Shown here: positions 1-5,843 of the stretch, one piece after another | How the letters are laid out: each line of letters begins with the position of its first letter | Position numbering within the stretch: position 1 is the first letter of the stretch | NCBI GenBank assembly: GCA_023260815.1 | Contig: JALQUE010000263.1 | Location: 1 to 9,963 of the forward strand | Direction of reading: 5' to 3' | From: Roseovarius sp. | GTDB taxonomy: Bacteria; Pseudomonadota; Alphaproteobacteria; Rhodobacterales; Rhodobacteraceae | Length of the DNA: 9,963 nt | Program-made: the position numbers and the translations under genes | The notes under the pieces: model-generated | What the model saw: the letters and a program-made list of their open reading frames with translations, nothing else | Databases searched by the model: none | Told to the model about the DNA's origin: nothing

Positions 1-323
1 AGGATACCGATGCCGTAACAGCAGCCCAGAAAAGGAAAATCCCGTTTGGTGATCTGCGGCATCAAGGACAGCACATCGGCTTCGATCCGCGCTTCGATCG
101 CGGATTTATCCTCGGGCTTGTCGCTGACGCAACCCGGCCCACCACCGACAATCACCCCGGCATGATCGTCAAGGCACAGATCCTCCGGTAGCCGCTGTTG
201 ATCGAGGCGGATGCGGTGGCTGTCTTGGGGGCGTAATCCACCCTTGCGCAGAATCGCCTCGAATTCGTCGTCGGCGGCCTCACTCTCGGGGCGCAACTGC
301 AGGATAAGAAACGGTTTCGTCAT
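1..323 (-). CDS. Class I glutamine amidotransferase, N-terminal part (cut by window edge)
   Basis: The first 107 codons of a minus-strand gene that runs off the left edge; I translated it by hand and found no stop. The protein starts MTKPFLILQLRP, has a glycine-rich turn (VGGGPG, about residues 59-64) and reaches LGCCYG at 99-104. This matches the nucleophile elbow G-x-C-x-G of triad glutamine amidotransferases (GuaA N-domain fold), with Cys102 as the likely nucleophile that releases ammonia from glutamine. The catalytic His and Glu would lie beyond the window. Its small size up to the elbow resembles the stand-alone GMP-synthase-like amidotransferases common in Rhodobacterales, whose acceptor is usually unknown. 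The start is ATG at 321-323; I see no strong Shine-Dalgarno before it. It is divergent from the waaA-lpxK unit. The family call is firm, the substrate unknown. Confidence 0.85.
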   Translation of the reverse strand, partial: MTKPFLILQLRPESEAADDEFEAILRKGGLRPQDSHRIRLDQQRLPEDLCLDDHAGVIVGGGPGCVSDKPEDKSAIEARIEADVLSLMPQITKRDFPFLGCCYGIGI

Positions 324-371
324 GGGCTTGTCCGGATAAGGAGACCGACTGGTGGCCCGTTTTGCCCCCTC

Positions 372-410
372 CGTCAAGCGCGCCGGGCGCCCAAGGCCAG
401 GCGCTTGACG
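372..410. promoter_or_regulatory. Perfect 10-bp inverted repeat in divergent intergenic region
   Basis: The arms CGTCAAGCGC (372-381) and GCGCTTGACG (401-410) are exact reverse complements separated by 19 bases. The right arm contains the TTGACG hexamer that serves as the candidate -35 for the waaA side, and by symmetry the left arm holds a TTGACG facing the amidotransferase gene. No U-tract follows either arm, and both neighbouring genes start (rather than end) here, so an operator is more likely than a terminator. Which protein would bind is unknown. Confidence 0.45.
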
Positions 411-432
411 CTGCGCAGCAATAGAATACCCT
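405..432 (+). promoter_or_regulatory. Candidate sigma-70-type promoter for the waaA-lpxK unit
   Basis: TTGACG (405-410, five of six to TTGACA) is followed after 16 bases by TACCCT (427-432), which keeps the T, A and final T of the -10 consensus. Transcription would begin near 439, just before the Shine-Dalgarno of the small ORF at 467. The same -10 variant occurs in the FNR promoter at 3365-3370. This is a prediction by eye only. Confidence 0.4.
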
Positions 433-466
433 GTGGTGAAACACAAAATCGACAAGGACGTACCCA

Positions 467-631
467 ATGACCCCACGCCTGAACCCGGTCTTTGGTGGCG
501 GGCTGCCGAACCCTGCTTGCAAGGTCAGCAGACTTGTCGAAAGCTCCAAATTATCAAATGGATGGGGCGGTCACGCCATGGTTTACCAGCCATCTGCAAT
601 CGATACGCCACCGACCGGAGAGCACGGGTAG
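467..631 (+). CDS. Possible small ORF (54 aa) just upstream of waaA
   Basis: An ATG at 467 opens 54 codons ending in TAG at 629-631, six bases before the waaA start. A good ribosome binding site, AAGGA at 454-458, lies 8 bases upstream, whereas waaA itself has no well-placed one (GGAG at 617-620 is 17 bases away). The product (MTPRLNPVFGGGLPNP...) shows no signal peptide, membrane helix or family motif that I recognise. By hand count, 33 of 54 codons end in G or C, a weak bias for such a GC-rich genome. It could be a short protein, a leader whose translation couples to waaA, or a chance ORF. The promoter, ribosome site and ORF line up in a sensible order, which is the main reason to list it. 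No function is proposed. Confidence 0.35.
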   Translation: MTPRLNPVFGGGLPNPACKVSRLVESSKLSNGWGGHAMVYQPSAIDTPPTGEHG

Positions 632-637
632 AAACGC

Positions 638-1852
638 ATGCGGCGGTCCATCAGCCTAGCGGCATATCTGGCCTATGCCCGTGGGTCTTCGCAGGATATC
701 GCCAAACCCGATATCGCGCGTCCAAAGGGCGAACTGATCTGGGCCTACGCTGTCGATCCTCAGCATATCGACGCGCTTCAGCAATTGGCCGAGCGGCTGG
801 CCGCACAACGGCCGGGGCTGTCCATGTTGCTGACAACGCCGGATGACGCGGTTGAGCAGACGCGATCAAAAAACGTTTTGCGTCAAAGGCTTCCCACAGA
901 TACGACCGCCAACGCCAAGGCCTTTCTGGACCATTGGAAGCCCGACATCTGCCTGTGGACAGGTGGCAATCTGCAACCTGCCTTCATCACCGTGGCGGAT
1001 GACCAAGAGGTGCCGCTGTATCTGGTCGATGCCACCGAAACACTGTTGGACCAGTCGGCGTGGCGATGGTTCCCCGATCTGCCGCGCGCCCTTCTGGATC
1101 GGTTCGCACTGATCCTGGCGCGGTCAGCCACGACTGTTCGTTTCCTGAACCGTATCGGTGTGAAGGACACTGAAATATCCGTGACCGGGCCTTTTCAGGA
1201 AGGCGCAATCGCGCTTGGTTACAACGAGTCCGACCGCGAGGATCTGGCCTCGTTGCTGCGCGGGCGGCCCGTGTGGCTGGGGGCGATGATACAGCCAACC
1301 GAGTTGGACACGATAATGGATGCGCACCGTCGGGTCAGTCGTCTGGCGCACCGGAGTTTGCTGGTGATCGTGCCCGATGATCCGGCGGAAGGGCTGCGTT
1401 TCAAGGCCAGGCTGCGCGCGCAGGGCTGGCGGGTTGCAGTCTGGTCAGAGGGGGCCATGCCCGAAGAAACGACCCAAGTTTTACTGGCCGATACGTTTGG
1501 AGAACTTGGCCTGTGGTACCGGCTTGCGCCGATCACATTCATGGGCAGTTCACTGGAAAGCGGGCAGTGGGGGCGCGATCCGAATGAGCCGGCGGCGCAT
1601 GGGTCGGCGATCCTTTACGGGCCGAACGTGCGGCGGTATCTGTCAAGCTATTCGCGGTTCGCCGAGGCCGGGGGTGCCAGAATCGTGAGGGATTCCGAGA
1701 CGTTAGCGGGGGCGGTGCAGAGGTTGATCGCACCGGACCAATCGGCGGCGATGGCGCATGCGGCATGGGATGTGGCCTCGCAAGGGTCTGAAGTTACGGA
1801 CAAAATCATGGATCTCGTGCAGGATACGCTTGATGTGATGGGGGCAAGGTGA
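638..1852 (+). CDS. waaA: WaaA-like 3-deoxy-D-manno-octulosonic acid (Kdo) transferase
   Basis: A 404-residue GT30-like glycosyltransferase, expected to move Kdo from CMP-Kdo onto lipid IVA at the inner membrane (E. coli WaaA has 425 residues). The C-terminal half carries family hallmarks: DTFGELG at about 285-291, YRLAP after it, GSSL at 303-306 and the DPNEPA motif ending at 319, in place of the usual DTMGELG, GGSL and NPLEPA. The N-terminal half is diverged: after W35 one expects a short turn ending in Gly-Glu, where Glu is the catalytic base, but here the sequence is AYAVDPQH and His43 falls at that place in an ungapped match. The start ATG 638 lacks a close Shine-Dalgarno and may be coupled to the small ORF ending at 631. 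It overlaps lpxK by one base. The family is clear; activity is less certain because of the missing Glu. Confidence 0.85.
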   Translation: MRRSISLAAYLAYARGSSQDIAKPDIARPKGELIWAYAVDPQHIDALQQLAERLAAQRPGLSMLLTTPDDAVEQTRSKNVLRQRLPTDTTANAKAFLDHWKPDICLWTGGNLQPAFITVADDQEVPLYLVDATETLLDQSAWRWFPDLPRALLDRFALILARSATTVRFLNRIGVKDTEISVTGPFQEGAIALGYNESDREDLASLLRGRPVWLGAMIQPTELDTIMDAHRRVSRLAHRSLLVIVPDDPAEGLRFKARLRAQGWRVAVWSEGAMPEETTQVLLADTFGELGLWYRLAPITFMGSSLESGQWGRDPNEPAAHGSAILYGPNVRRYLSSYSRFAEAGGARIVRDSETLAGAVQRLIAPDQSAAMAHAAWDVASQGSEVTDKIMDLVQDTLDVMGAR

Positions 1853-2853
1853 TGCGCGCGCCGGATTTCTGGTTCACGGACCCCGACACACCAGCGCTGA
1901 AGGCGCGGATTCTGGCGCCTCTGGGGGCGCTATATGGCGCGGCGACAGCCCGACGCGTGGCCGCTGCACCGCAATATTTCCCTTCTATTCCAGTTATTTG
2001 CGTTGGAAACATCAATGCCGGCGGCACCGGCAAGACCCCGACTGTCATTGCGCTTGTGCAGCAGTTGCAGGCGATGGGCAAAACGGTGCATGTGATCTCG
2101 CGCGGGCATGGCGGGACACTGGATGGACCGGTGGAGGTGGACGAAAAAACCCATACGTCCCAAGAGGTTGGCGATGAACCCCTGCTGATTTCCGCCTTCA
2201 CGAGAATATGGGTCGGAAAAGACCGGGCGGCGGCGGCGGAGGCGGCGGAACGGGCCGGGCCAGATGTGATCGTGATGGATGACGGCCACCAGAACCCATT
2301 GATAAAAAAGGATATATCCATCATCGTGGTGGATGCCGTGCAGGGGTTCGGCAATGGCCGCTGCATTCCGGCAGGCCCATTACGGGAACCGGTGGCCAAG
2401 GGGCTGGCGCGGGCGGATTTGGTTCTGTCGATCGGGCCGAAATCGGCGCAGGAGAGTTTCCGCAACACATGGGGCAAGGCGATCGCCGTGCCGCATGTCA
2501 CCGGGCGTCTGGCACCGCTTCAAACCGGTATGGACTGGTCCGGCACGCGCTTTCTGGCCTTTGCGGGCATTGGCAATCCGGCAAAATTCTTTGCGACTTT
2601 ACAAGGACTTGGCGGGGAAATTGCCCGCGCCGAGGCGCTGGAGGATCATCAGCCGCTGACCCAGGCGCTGATGACGCGACTGGAGGCGGAGGCCAAGCTG
2701 ATCCATGCCCAACTGGTCACCACGGAAAAGGATGCGGTGCGGCTTCCTGCAGAGTTTCGCAAGAAGGTTCTGACCCTTCCCGTGCGTCTGGATCTGGAGG
2801 ATTGGACGCCGCTGACGGACGCTCTGGCGCGGGTCGGGCTGGACCAGGCGTGA
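1852..2853 (+). CDS. lpxK: Tetraacyldisaccharide 4'-kinase LpxK
   Basis: LpxK phosphorylates the 4' position of the tetraacyldisaccharide 1-phosphate to give lipid IVA, the acceptor for WaaA. The 333-residue protein shows the family's motifs in order: VGNINAGGTGKTP with the Walker A lysine at about residue 61, SRGHGG at 83-88 (usually SRGYGG), VGDEP at 106-110, MDDGHQNP at 142-149, GNGRCIPAGPLREP at 167-180, and further on DHQPLT and TTEKDAVRLP. A hydrophobic N-terminal stretch suits its membrane-surface location. I chose ATG 1852, which overlaps the waaA stop as TGATG with GGGG seven bases upstream; GTG 1849 is one codon longer and also possible. The tight overlap means it is translated together with waaA. 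This is a confident assignment. Confidence 0.95.
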   Translation: MRAPDFWFTDPDTPALKARILAPLGALYGAATARRVAAAPQYFPSIPVICVGNINAGGTGKTPTVIALVQQLQAMGKTVHVISRGHGGTLDGPVEVDEKTHTSQEVGDEPLLISAFTRIWVGKDRAAAAEAAERAGPDVIVMDDGHQNPLIKKDISIIVVDAVQGFGNGRCIPAGPLREPVAKGLARADLVLSIGPKSAQESFRNTWGKAIAVPHVTGRLAPLQTGMDWSGTRFLAFAGIGNPAKFFATLQGLGGEIARAEALEDHQPLTQALMTRLEAEAKLIHAQLVTTEKDAVRLPAEFRKKVLTLPVRLDLEDWTPLTDALARVGLDQA

Positions 2854-2937
2854 TTGTGTACGGGTCGTACGAACCCTACGCGCGTTTGGGACGAACCTGG
2901 GCAGAGTTGCCCGAATTTGTGTCCATCCCGTACGCAA
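2854..2937. terminator. Folded convergent intergenic element, possible bidirectional terminator
   Basis: The gap between the lpxK stop and the ferredoxin stop can fold almost end to end. TTGTGTACGGG (2854-2864) pairs with CCCGTACGCAA (2927-2937), 11 positions with one G-U. Inside lies GGGCA-GAGT-TGCCC (2899-2912), and a near-palindrome GGGTCGTACGAACCC begins at 2862 and competes with the outer stem. There is no U-run on either side, so it is not a textbook rho-independent terminator, but it starts one base after one stop codon and ends one base before the other. Confidence 0.4.
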
Positions 2938-2938
2938 A

Positions 2939-3286
2939 TCAGTCGAATGACCTGTCACCGGACGGCCCGAGCATATCGCGTTCCAGAGCCATGACAAGCG
3001 CCAGTCCGGCGCGGGTGCGCGCCGTCAGTTCGATGGCCCCGTGCATGCAGACATCGGCGCACAGACCGCAGTGCCTACACCGGTCGCGCGCGCTCAGAAC
3101 CGGACAGCCATCGAGATCGAGCGAGAGGAGTGTCGCCGGGCACACCGAGACGCAATCGCCGCATCCGGTACATGACCCGGCCAGCGCCGCTTCGGACAGA
3201 GCGCCGGGAGGGCGCACCGGGTCACGGGATGCCGGAGAGAGATCGGCAGTTCTGTGATCGGCGGTTTGCAGCATCATGTCCCCCAT
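2939..3286 (-). CDS. Small ferredoxin with two [4Fe-4S] motifs (NapF-like)
   Basis: A 115-residue electron-transfer protein with two complete CxxCxxCxxxCP-type motifs: C39, C42, C45, C49 and C70, C73, C76, C80 (counted from the ATG at 3286), plus an extra C61. The stretch VRPPGALSEAAL just before the first cluster resembles the lead-in of NapF-type ferredoxins, but it has two clusters rather than four, so the link to nitrate reduction is only a hint. There is no signal peptide, so it is probably cytoplasmic. The start is uncertain: the same frame stays open up to TTG 3406, which lies inside an FNR box and so cannot be the start. Candidates are ATG 3343 (no ribosome site), ATG 3286 (AGG six bases upstream) and ATG 3274 (GGGGGA four bases upstream). 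It is likely induced at low oxygen and transcribed separately from the CoA-transferase gene. Confidence 0.8.
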   Translation of the reverse strand: MGDMMLQTADHRTADLSPASRDPVRPPGALSEAALAGSCTGCGDCVSVCPATLLSLDLDGCPVLSARDRCRHCGLCADVCMHGAIELTARTRAGLALVMALERDMLGPSGDRSFD

Positions 3287-3357
3287 GCCAAGCCTGACGC
3301 CGGATTCGGATACGGGATGGCACAGGATGACATGGGCCGTCATCCGACACGGGCGCG

Positions 3358-3406
3358 ATGCCCCAGGGTAAACCGAATCGCCCGCGCAGCTTTTGATCTG
3401 GGTCAA
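3358..3406 (-). promoter_or_regulatory. FNR/FnrL-type promoter of the ferredoxin gene
   Basis: On the minus strand TTGAC-CCAG-ATCAA (3406 to 3393) matches the FNR consensus TTGAT-N4-ATCAA at nine of ten positions. If the box is centred at -41.5, as in class II FNR promoters, transcription starts near 3358 and the -10 should lie at 3370-3365. The sequence there is TACCCT. The fit of box, spacing and -10 was not forced. Related Crp/Fnr regulators (DNR/NnrR) use similar boxes and cannot be ruled out. Confidence 0.7.
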
Positions 3407-3429
3407 AGCACGGCATGACGCGGCCTGTG

Positions 3430-4542
3430 TCAGCCGTCTTCGTCCAGTCGCGGCGAGGCGCGATCAAGCGCCAGATCAGCACCTGAGAACCGGAAGGGCG
3501 ACCGCACGCCGGGTACGCCATCCGGCGCGATCCGCATGCCGCGCGCCTTGACCTGCGGATCATCGAACACCTCGGCCAGATCGTTGATCGGGCCTGCCGG
3601 CACGCCCTGCGCCTCGCAGGAGGCCAGAAGATCCGCCTTGGAAAAGCCCCGCGTGCGATCCGTTAGCAAATCATCAAGCTTTTTGCGGTTTGATACACGG
3701 GCGGGATTGGTCGCGTAGTCCGGATCATGGGCCAGATCGGGACAGCCCAGAAGCGCACAAAGCCGGGTGAATTGCGCGTCGTTGCCCACGGCGATGATGA
3801 TGAACCCATCGGCGCAGTCGAAGACCTGATAGGGAGACAGATTGGGATGGAAATTGCCAAGACGGCCAGGCGCGGTGCCGGTGGACAGGTAGTTCATCGC
3901 CTGATTGGCGGTGACGGACACCGCCACATCCAGAAGCGCCATGTCGATATGCTGCCCCTTGCCGGTGATGCCGCGCTGGTGCAGGGCGGCAAGGATCGCG
4001 GTGGTGGCATAGACGCCGGTGAACACGTCCGTGACGGCCACGCCGACCTTTGTGGGCTGGCCATCGGGATGGCCGGTGATCGACATCAGGCCCGACATGC
4101 CCTGTATGATGTAATCGTATCCGGCACGGTGCGCATAAGGCCCGTCCTGACCGAAACCGGTGATCGAGCAATAGATCAGACCGGGATTGATCGCGGCGAG
4201 GCTGGCATAATCCAGCCCATAGCGCGCCAGACCGCCGACCTTGAAATTCTCGATCACGATATCGGCGTCGCGGATGATGTCGCGGACGCGGTCCTGCCCC
4301 TCGGGGCTGCGGAAATCCACCGCGACACTGGCCTTGCCGCGATTGGTGGAATGGAAATAGGCGGCCGAGCGATCGCCTTCACGGTCGATGAAGGGCGGCC
4401 CCCATTGGCGGGTGTCGTCGCCTGCGGGGCTTTCGATCTTGATCACCTCGGCACCCAGATCGGCAAGGGTCTGGCCGGCCCATGGACCGGCCAGGATACG
4501 GGCAAGTTCAACGACCTTGAGGCCGGCCAAGGGGGTGCTCAT
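3430..4542 (-). CDS. Family III (CaiB/BaiF) acyl-CoA:carboxylate CoA-transferase
   Basis: A 370-residue CoA-transferase that moves CoA between a thioester and a free carboxylic acid in the cytoplasm. The N-terminus LAGLKVVELARILAGPWAGQTLADLGAEVIKIESP is the classic family III opening. Also seen are DDTRQWGPPF (42-51), STNRGK (65-70), the IVIENF segment (95-100) and GVAVTDVFTGVYA, in which Asp172 corresponds to the catalytic Asp that forms the acyl-anhydride intermediate (Asp169 of formyl-CoA transferase). Length is normal and the frame intact. The motif around Asp172 and the RQWGPPF block recall succinyl-CoA:glutarate CoA-transferases, but the true substrate cannot be read from sequence alone. 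Its ATG overlaps the stop of the DsbA-like gene by one base (TGATG), so it is translated from the same message despite the lack of an obvious shared function. Confidence 0.9.
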   Translation of the reverse strand: MSTPLAGLKVVELARILAGPWAGQTLADLGAEVIKIESPAGDDTRQWGPPFIDREGDRSAAYFHSTNRGKASVAVDFRSPEGQDRVRDIIRDADIVIENFKVGGLARYGLDYASLAAINPGLIYCSITGFGQDGPYAHRAGYDYIIQGMSGLMSITGHPDGQPTKVGVAVTDVFTGVYATTAILAALHQRGITGKGQHIDMALLDVAVSVTANQAMNYLSTGTAPGRLGNFHPNLSPYQVFDCADGFIIIAVGNDAQFTRLCALLGCPDLAHDPDYATNPARVSNRKKLDDLLTDRTRGFSKADLLASCEAQGVPAGPINDLAEVFDDPQVKARGMRIAPDGVPGVRSPFRFSGADLALDRASPRLDEDG

Positions 4543-5210
4543 CAGCTGCCCAGTTTTTCGTCGATGATCGCCTTGAGCTCGGGGTAGGCCATGTTCGAGT
4601 ATTTCTGGCCGTTGATGACAAGCGTGGGGGTCGAGGACACGTCATCGGCTTCGGCGTTCTGTTGATACCATGCAACCAGCGCCTTGGCCTTGTCCTGATC
4701 GGCAAGACACGCGTCGATCCGGTCTTCGTCCAGACCGGCGACCTTGCCGATGCGGCGCAGTTCGTTGGCGATGCCGACGGGATCCCCTTTGCCGATCCAG
4801 TCCTTCTGCTTGTCATACAGCATGGCGGTCAGACCAAAGAAACGGTCTTGCCCGCCGCAGCGCGCCAGCATCGACGCCCAGAGGCCGAACCGGTCGAAAA
4901 AGACATCCCGGTAGATGAAGTTGATCTTGCCGCTGTCGATATAGTCGGCCTTGAGCTGCTTGAATTGACCGCCATGGAAATCGGCGCAATGCGGGCAGGT
5001 GAACGACGCGTATTCGATCACGGTCACCGTCGCATCGGGATTGCCGATCGACATTTCGGTGATCGAGGATGTGTCAACCTCGGAGGCTTCCTGCGCGTTG
5101 GCGGCGAAGGCAAGATCGGGCGGGGTGGTGCTGCTGCTGGAGGTCAGCCACCAGCCGGCGCCGGCGACAAGTGCGAGACAGAGGGCCGCGATTGCGGTCA
5201 GTCGGGTCAT
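4542..5210 (-). CDS. DsbA-like periplasmic thiol:disulfide oxidoreductase
   Basis: A 222-residue exported thioredoxin-fold protein. Residues 1-20 form an uncleaved or lipid-free signal/anchor (MTRL followed by an Ala/Leu-rich helix), then a Ser/Thr-rich linker. The redox site is FTCPHC with Cys72 and Cys75, and the cis-proline loop SSTPTLVING has Pro195. These are features of the DsbA/BdbD-type Thioredoxin_4 group, which oxidises cysteines in secreted proteins. Two further cysteines, Cys118 (ARCGG) and Cys168 (DACL), could form a structural disulfide in the helical insert. A good Shine-Dalgarno (AAGGGA, 6-base spacing) precedes ATG 5210. It lies 21 bases after the DUF721 gene and overlaps the CoA-transferase gene, so the three form one transcription unit. 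Its partner (DsbB-like or other) is not in the window. Confidence 0.9.
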   Translation of the reverse strand: MTRLTAIAALCLALVAGAGWWLTSSSSTTPPDLAFAANAQEASEVDTSSITEMSIGNPDATVTVIEYASFTCPHCADFHGGQFKQLKADYIDSGKINFIYRDVFFDRFGLWASMLARCGGQDRFFGLTAMLYDKQKDWIGKGDPVGIANELRRIGKVAGLDEDRIDACLADQDKAKALVAWYQQNAEADDVSSTPTLVINGQKYSNMAYPELKAIIDEKLGS

Positions 5211-5231
5211 GCGTGATCCCTTTCGGTATGG

Positions 5232-5741
5232 TCAGCGTTTGGATCTGGATAAAACGTTCTGCCCCAAGGCTTCAAGCGCCGATCTGAGACCGGCATCGCC
5301 GATCGGGGCGGCCAGATCGGCGGCACGGGCCTGCGTTTGCGGATCGGGGGCAGGTTTGTCCGGTTTGGCGGGGCGGTGCTGAAAGCTGGCCTGGCCTTCG
5401 GCAAAGCCGGTGGGCGCGGTCTGGGTCACGCGAATCCGGGCGATGGCGTTATAGCCGTAGACCGCATTGACCTTCTCGCGCAGGGTTTCCTTCTGCATCT
5501 CGAGCATGGGGGCCTGCGCACCGGTGGTCAGCACCGTCAGGGTCGCCCCCAAGCCCTGCCGGGCATACGAGATGTTGACGGGCCGCGCGATGGCGGCGAT
5601 GTCCTCGCCCACGATCTCGGGCCAGTGGGTGAGCAGCCGGGTCTGCGCGAACCCCCGGCTTTCCGAGGCATGCCGGATACGCCCCTGCACAAGCTGTGCG
5701 GTGCGCTTGAAACCCCGTGTCGTGCTTTCACGCTTGGTCAT
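5232..5741 (-). CDS. DUF721 / DciA-like protein
   Basis: A 169-residue protein with the DUF721 core near its N-terminus: LLTHWPEIVGEDIAAIARPVNIS (about 36-58), then a beta-rich stretch ending in EMQKETLREKVNAVYGYNAIARIRV (81-105). DciA proteins of this family act as loaders of the replicative helicase DnaB in bacteria lacking DnaC; that role is inferred from the family only. The C-terminal third is Pro/Ala-rich and probably disordered. I chose ATG 5741 (MTKRESTTRGF) because GAGG lies 9 bases upstream; ATG 5750 has GAGG directly against it, and a further extension to 5837 would overlap the mutY ribosome site. It heads the minus-strand unit with the DsbA-like and CoA-transferase genes and is divergent from mutY. 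Confidence 0.85.
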   Translation of the reverse strand: MTKRESTTRGFKRTAQLVQGRIRHASESRGFAQTRLLTHWPEIVGEDIAAIARPVNISYARQGLGATLTVLTTGAQAPMLEMQKETLREKVNAVYGYNAIARIRVTQTAPTGFAEGQASFQHRPAKPDKPAPDPQTQARAADLAAPIGDAGLRSALEALGQNVLSRSKR

Positions 5742-5766
5742 GGGTGGCATCCTCGACTTGTCGGCT

Positions 5767-5795
5767 ATCTTAAGGCATGTGACGGTCCATGCCAG
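5767..5795 (-). promoter_or_regulatory. Candidate promoter for the DUF721-DsbA-CoA-transferase unit
   Basis: On the minus strand CTGGCA (5795-5790, four of six to TTGACA) and TAAGAT (5772-5767, four of six to TATAAT) are 17 bases apart. Transcription would begin near 5760, leaving about 19 bases before ATG 5741. A short dyad GGCAT/ATGCC (5774-5778 and 5789-5793) lies in the spacer. Found by eye in an 85-base divergent gap that must also hold the start signals for mutY. Confidence 0.35.
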
Positions 5796-5808
5796 CCGGA
5801 AAGCCTGT

Positions 5809-5843
5809 GGAGGGGATAAAGAATGCGTGACAGCCATGGGTGA
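5809..5843 (+). promoter_or_regulatory. Strong Shine-Dalgarno and out-of-frame six-codon ORF at the mutY start
   Basis: GGAGGGG (5809-5815) is placed 7 bases before ATG 5823, which encodes only MRDSHG and stops at 5841-5843, overlapping both possible mutY starts (GTG 5827, ATG 5836) in a different frame. It may be a mini-cistron that feeds ribosomes into mutY, or simply a coincidence with the true start at GTG 5827. Confidence 0.4.

Noticed and set aside
433..846. 137-codon open frame overlapping the waaA start
   Set aside because: It has no ribosome site at its start, its second half is the shifted frame of waaA, and the competing small ORF at 467 has better signals.
2469..3257. 262-codon plus-strand open frame across the lpxK end and the ferredoxin gene
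   Set aside because: It overlaps two motif-verified genes in other frames and shows no domain; a shadow frame.
3407..3563. Minus-strand frame beginning at 3563 covering the end of the CoA-transferase gene
   Set aside because: Arg-rich shadow of the CoA-transferase and the FNR promoter; no ribosome site and no recognised motif.
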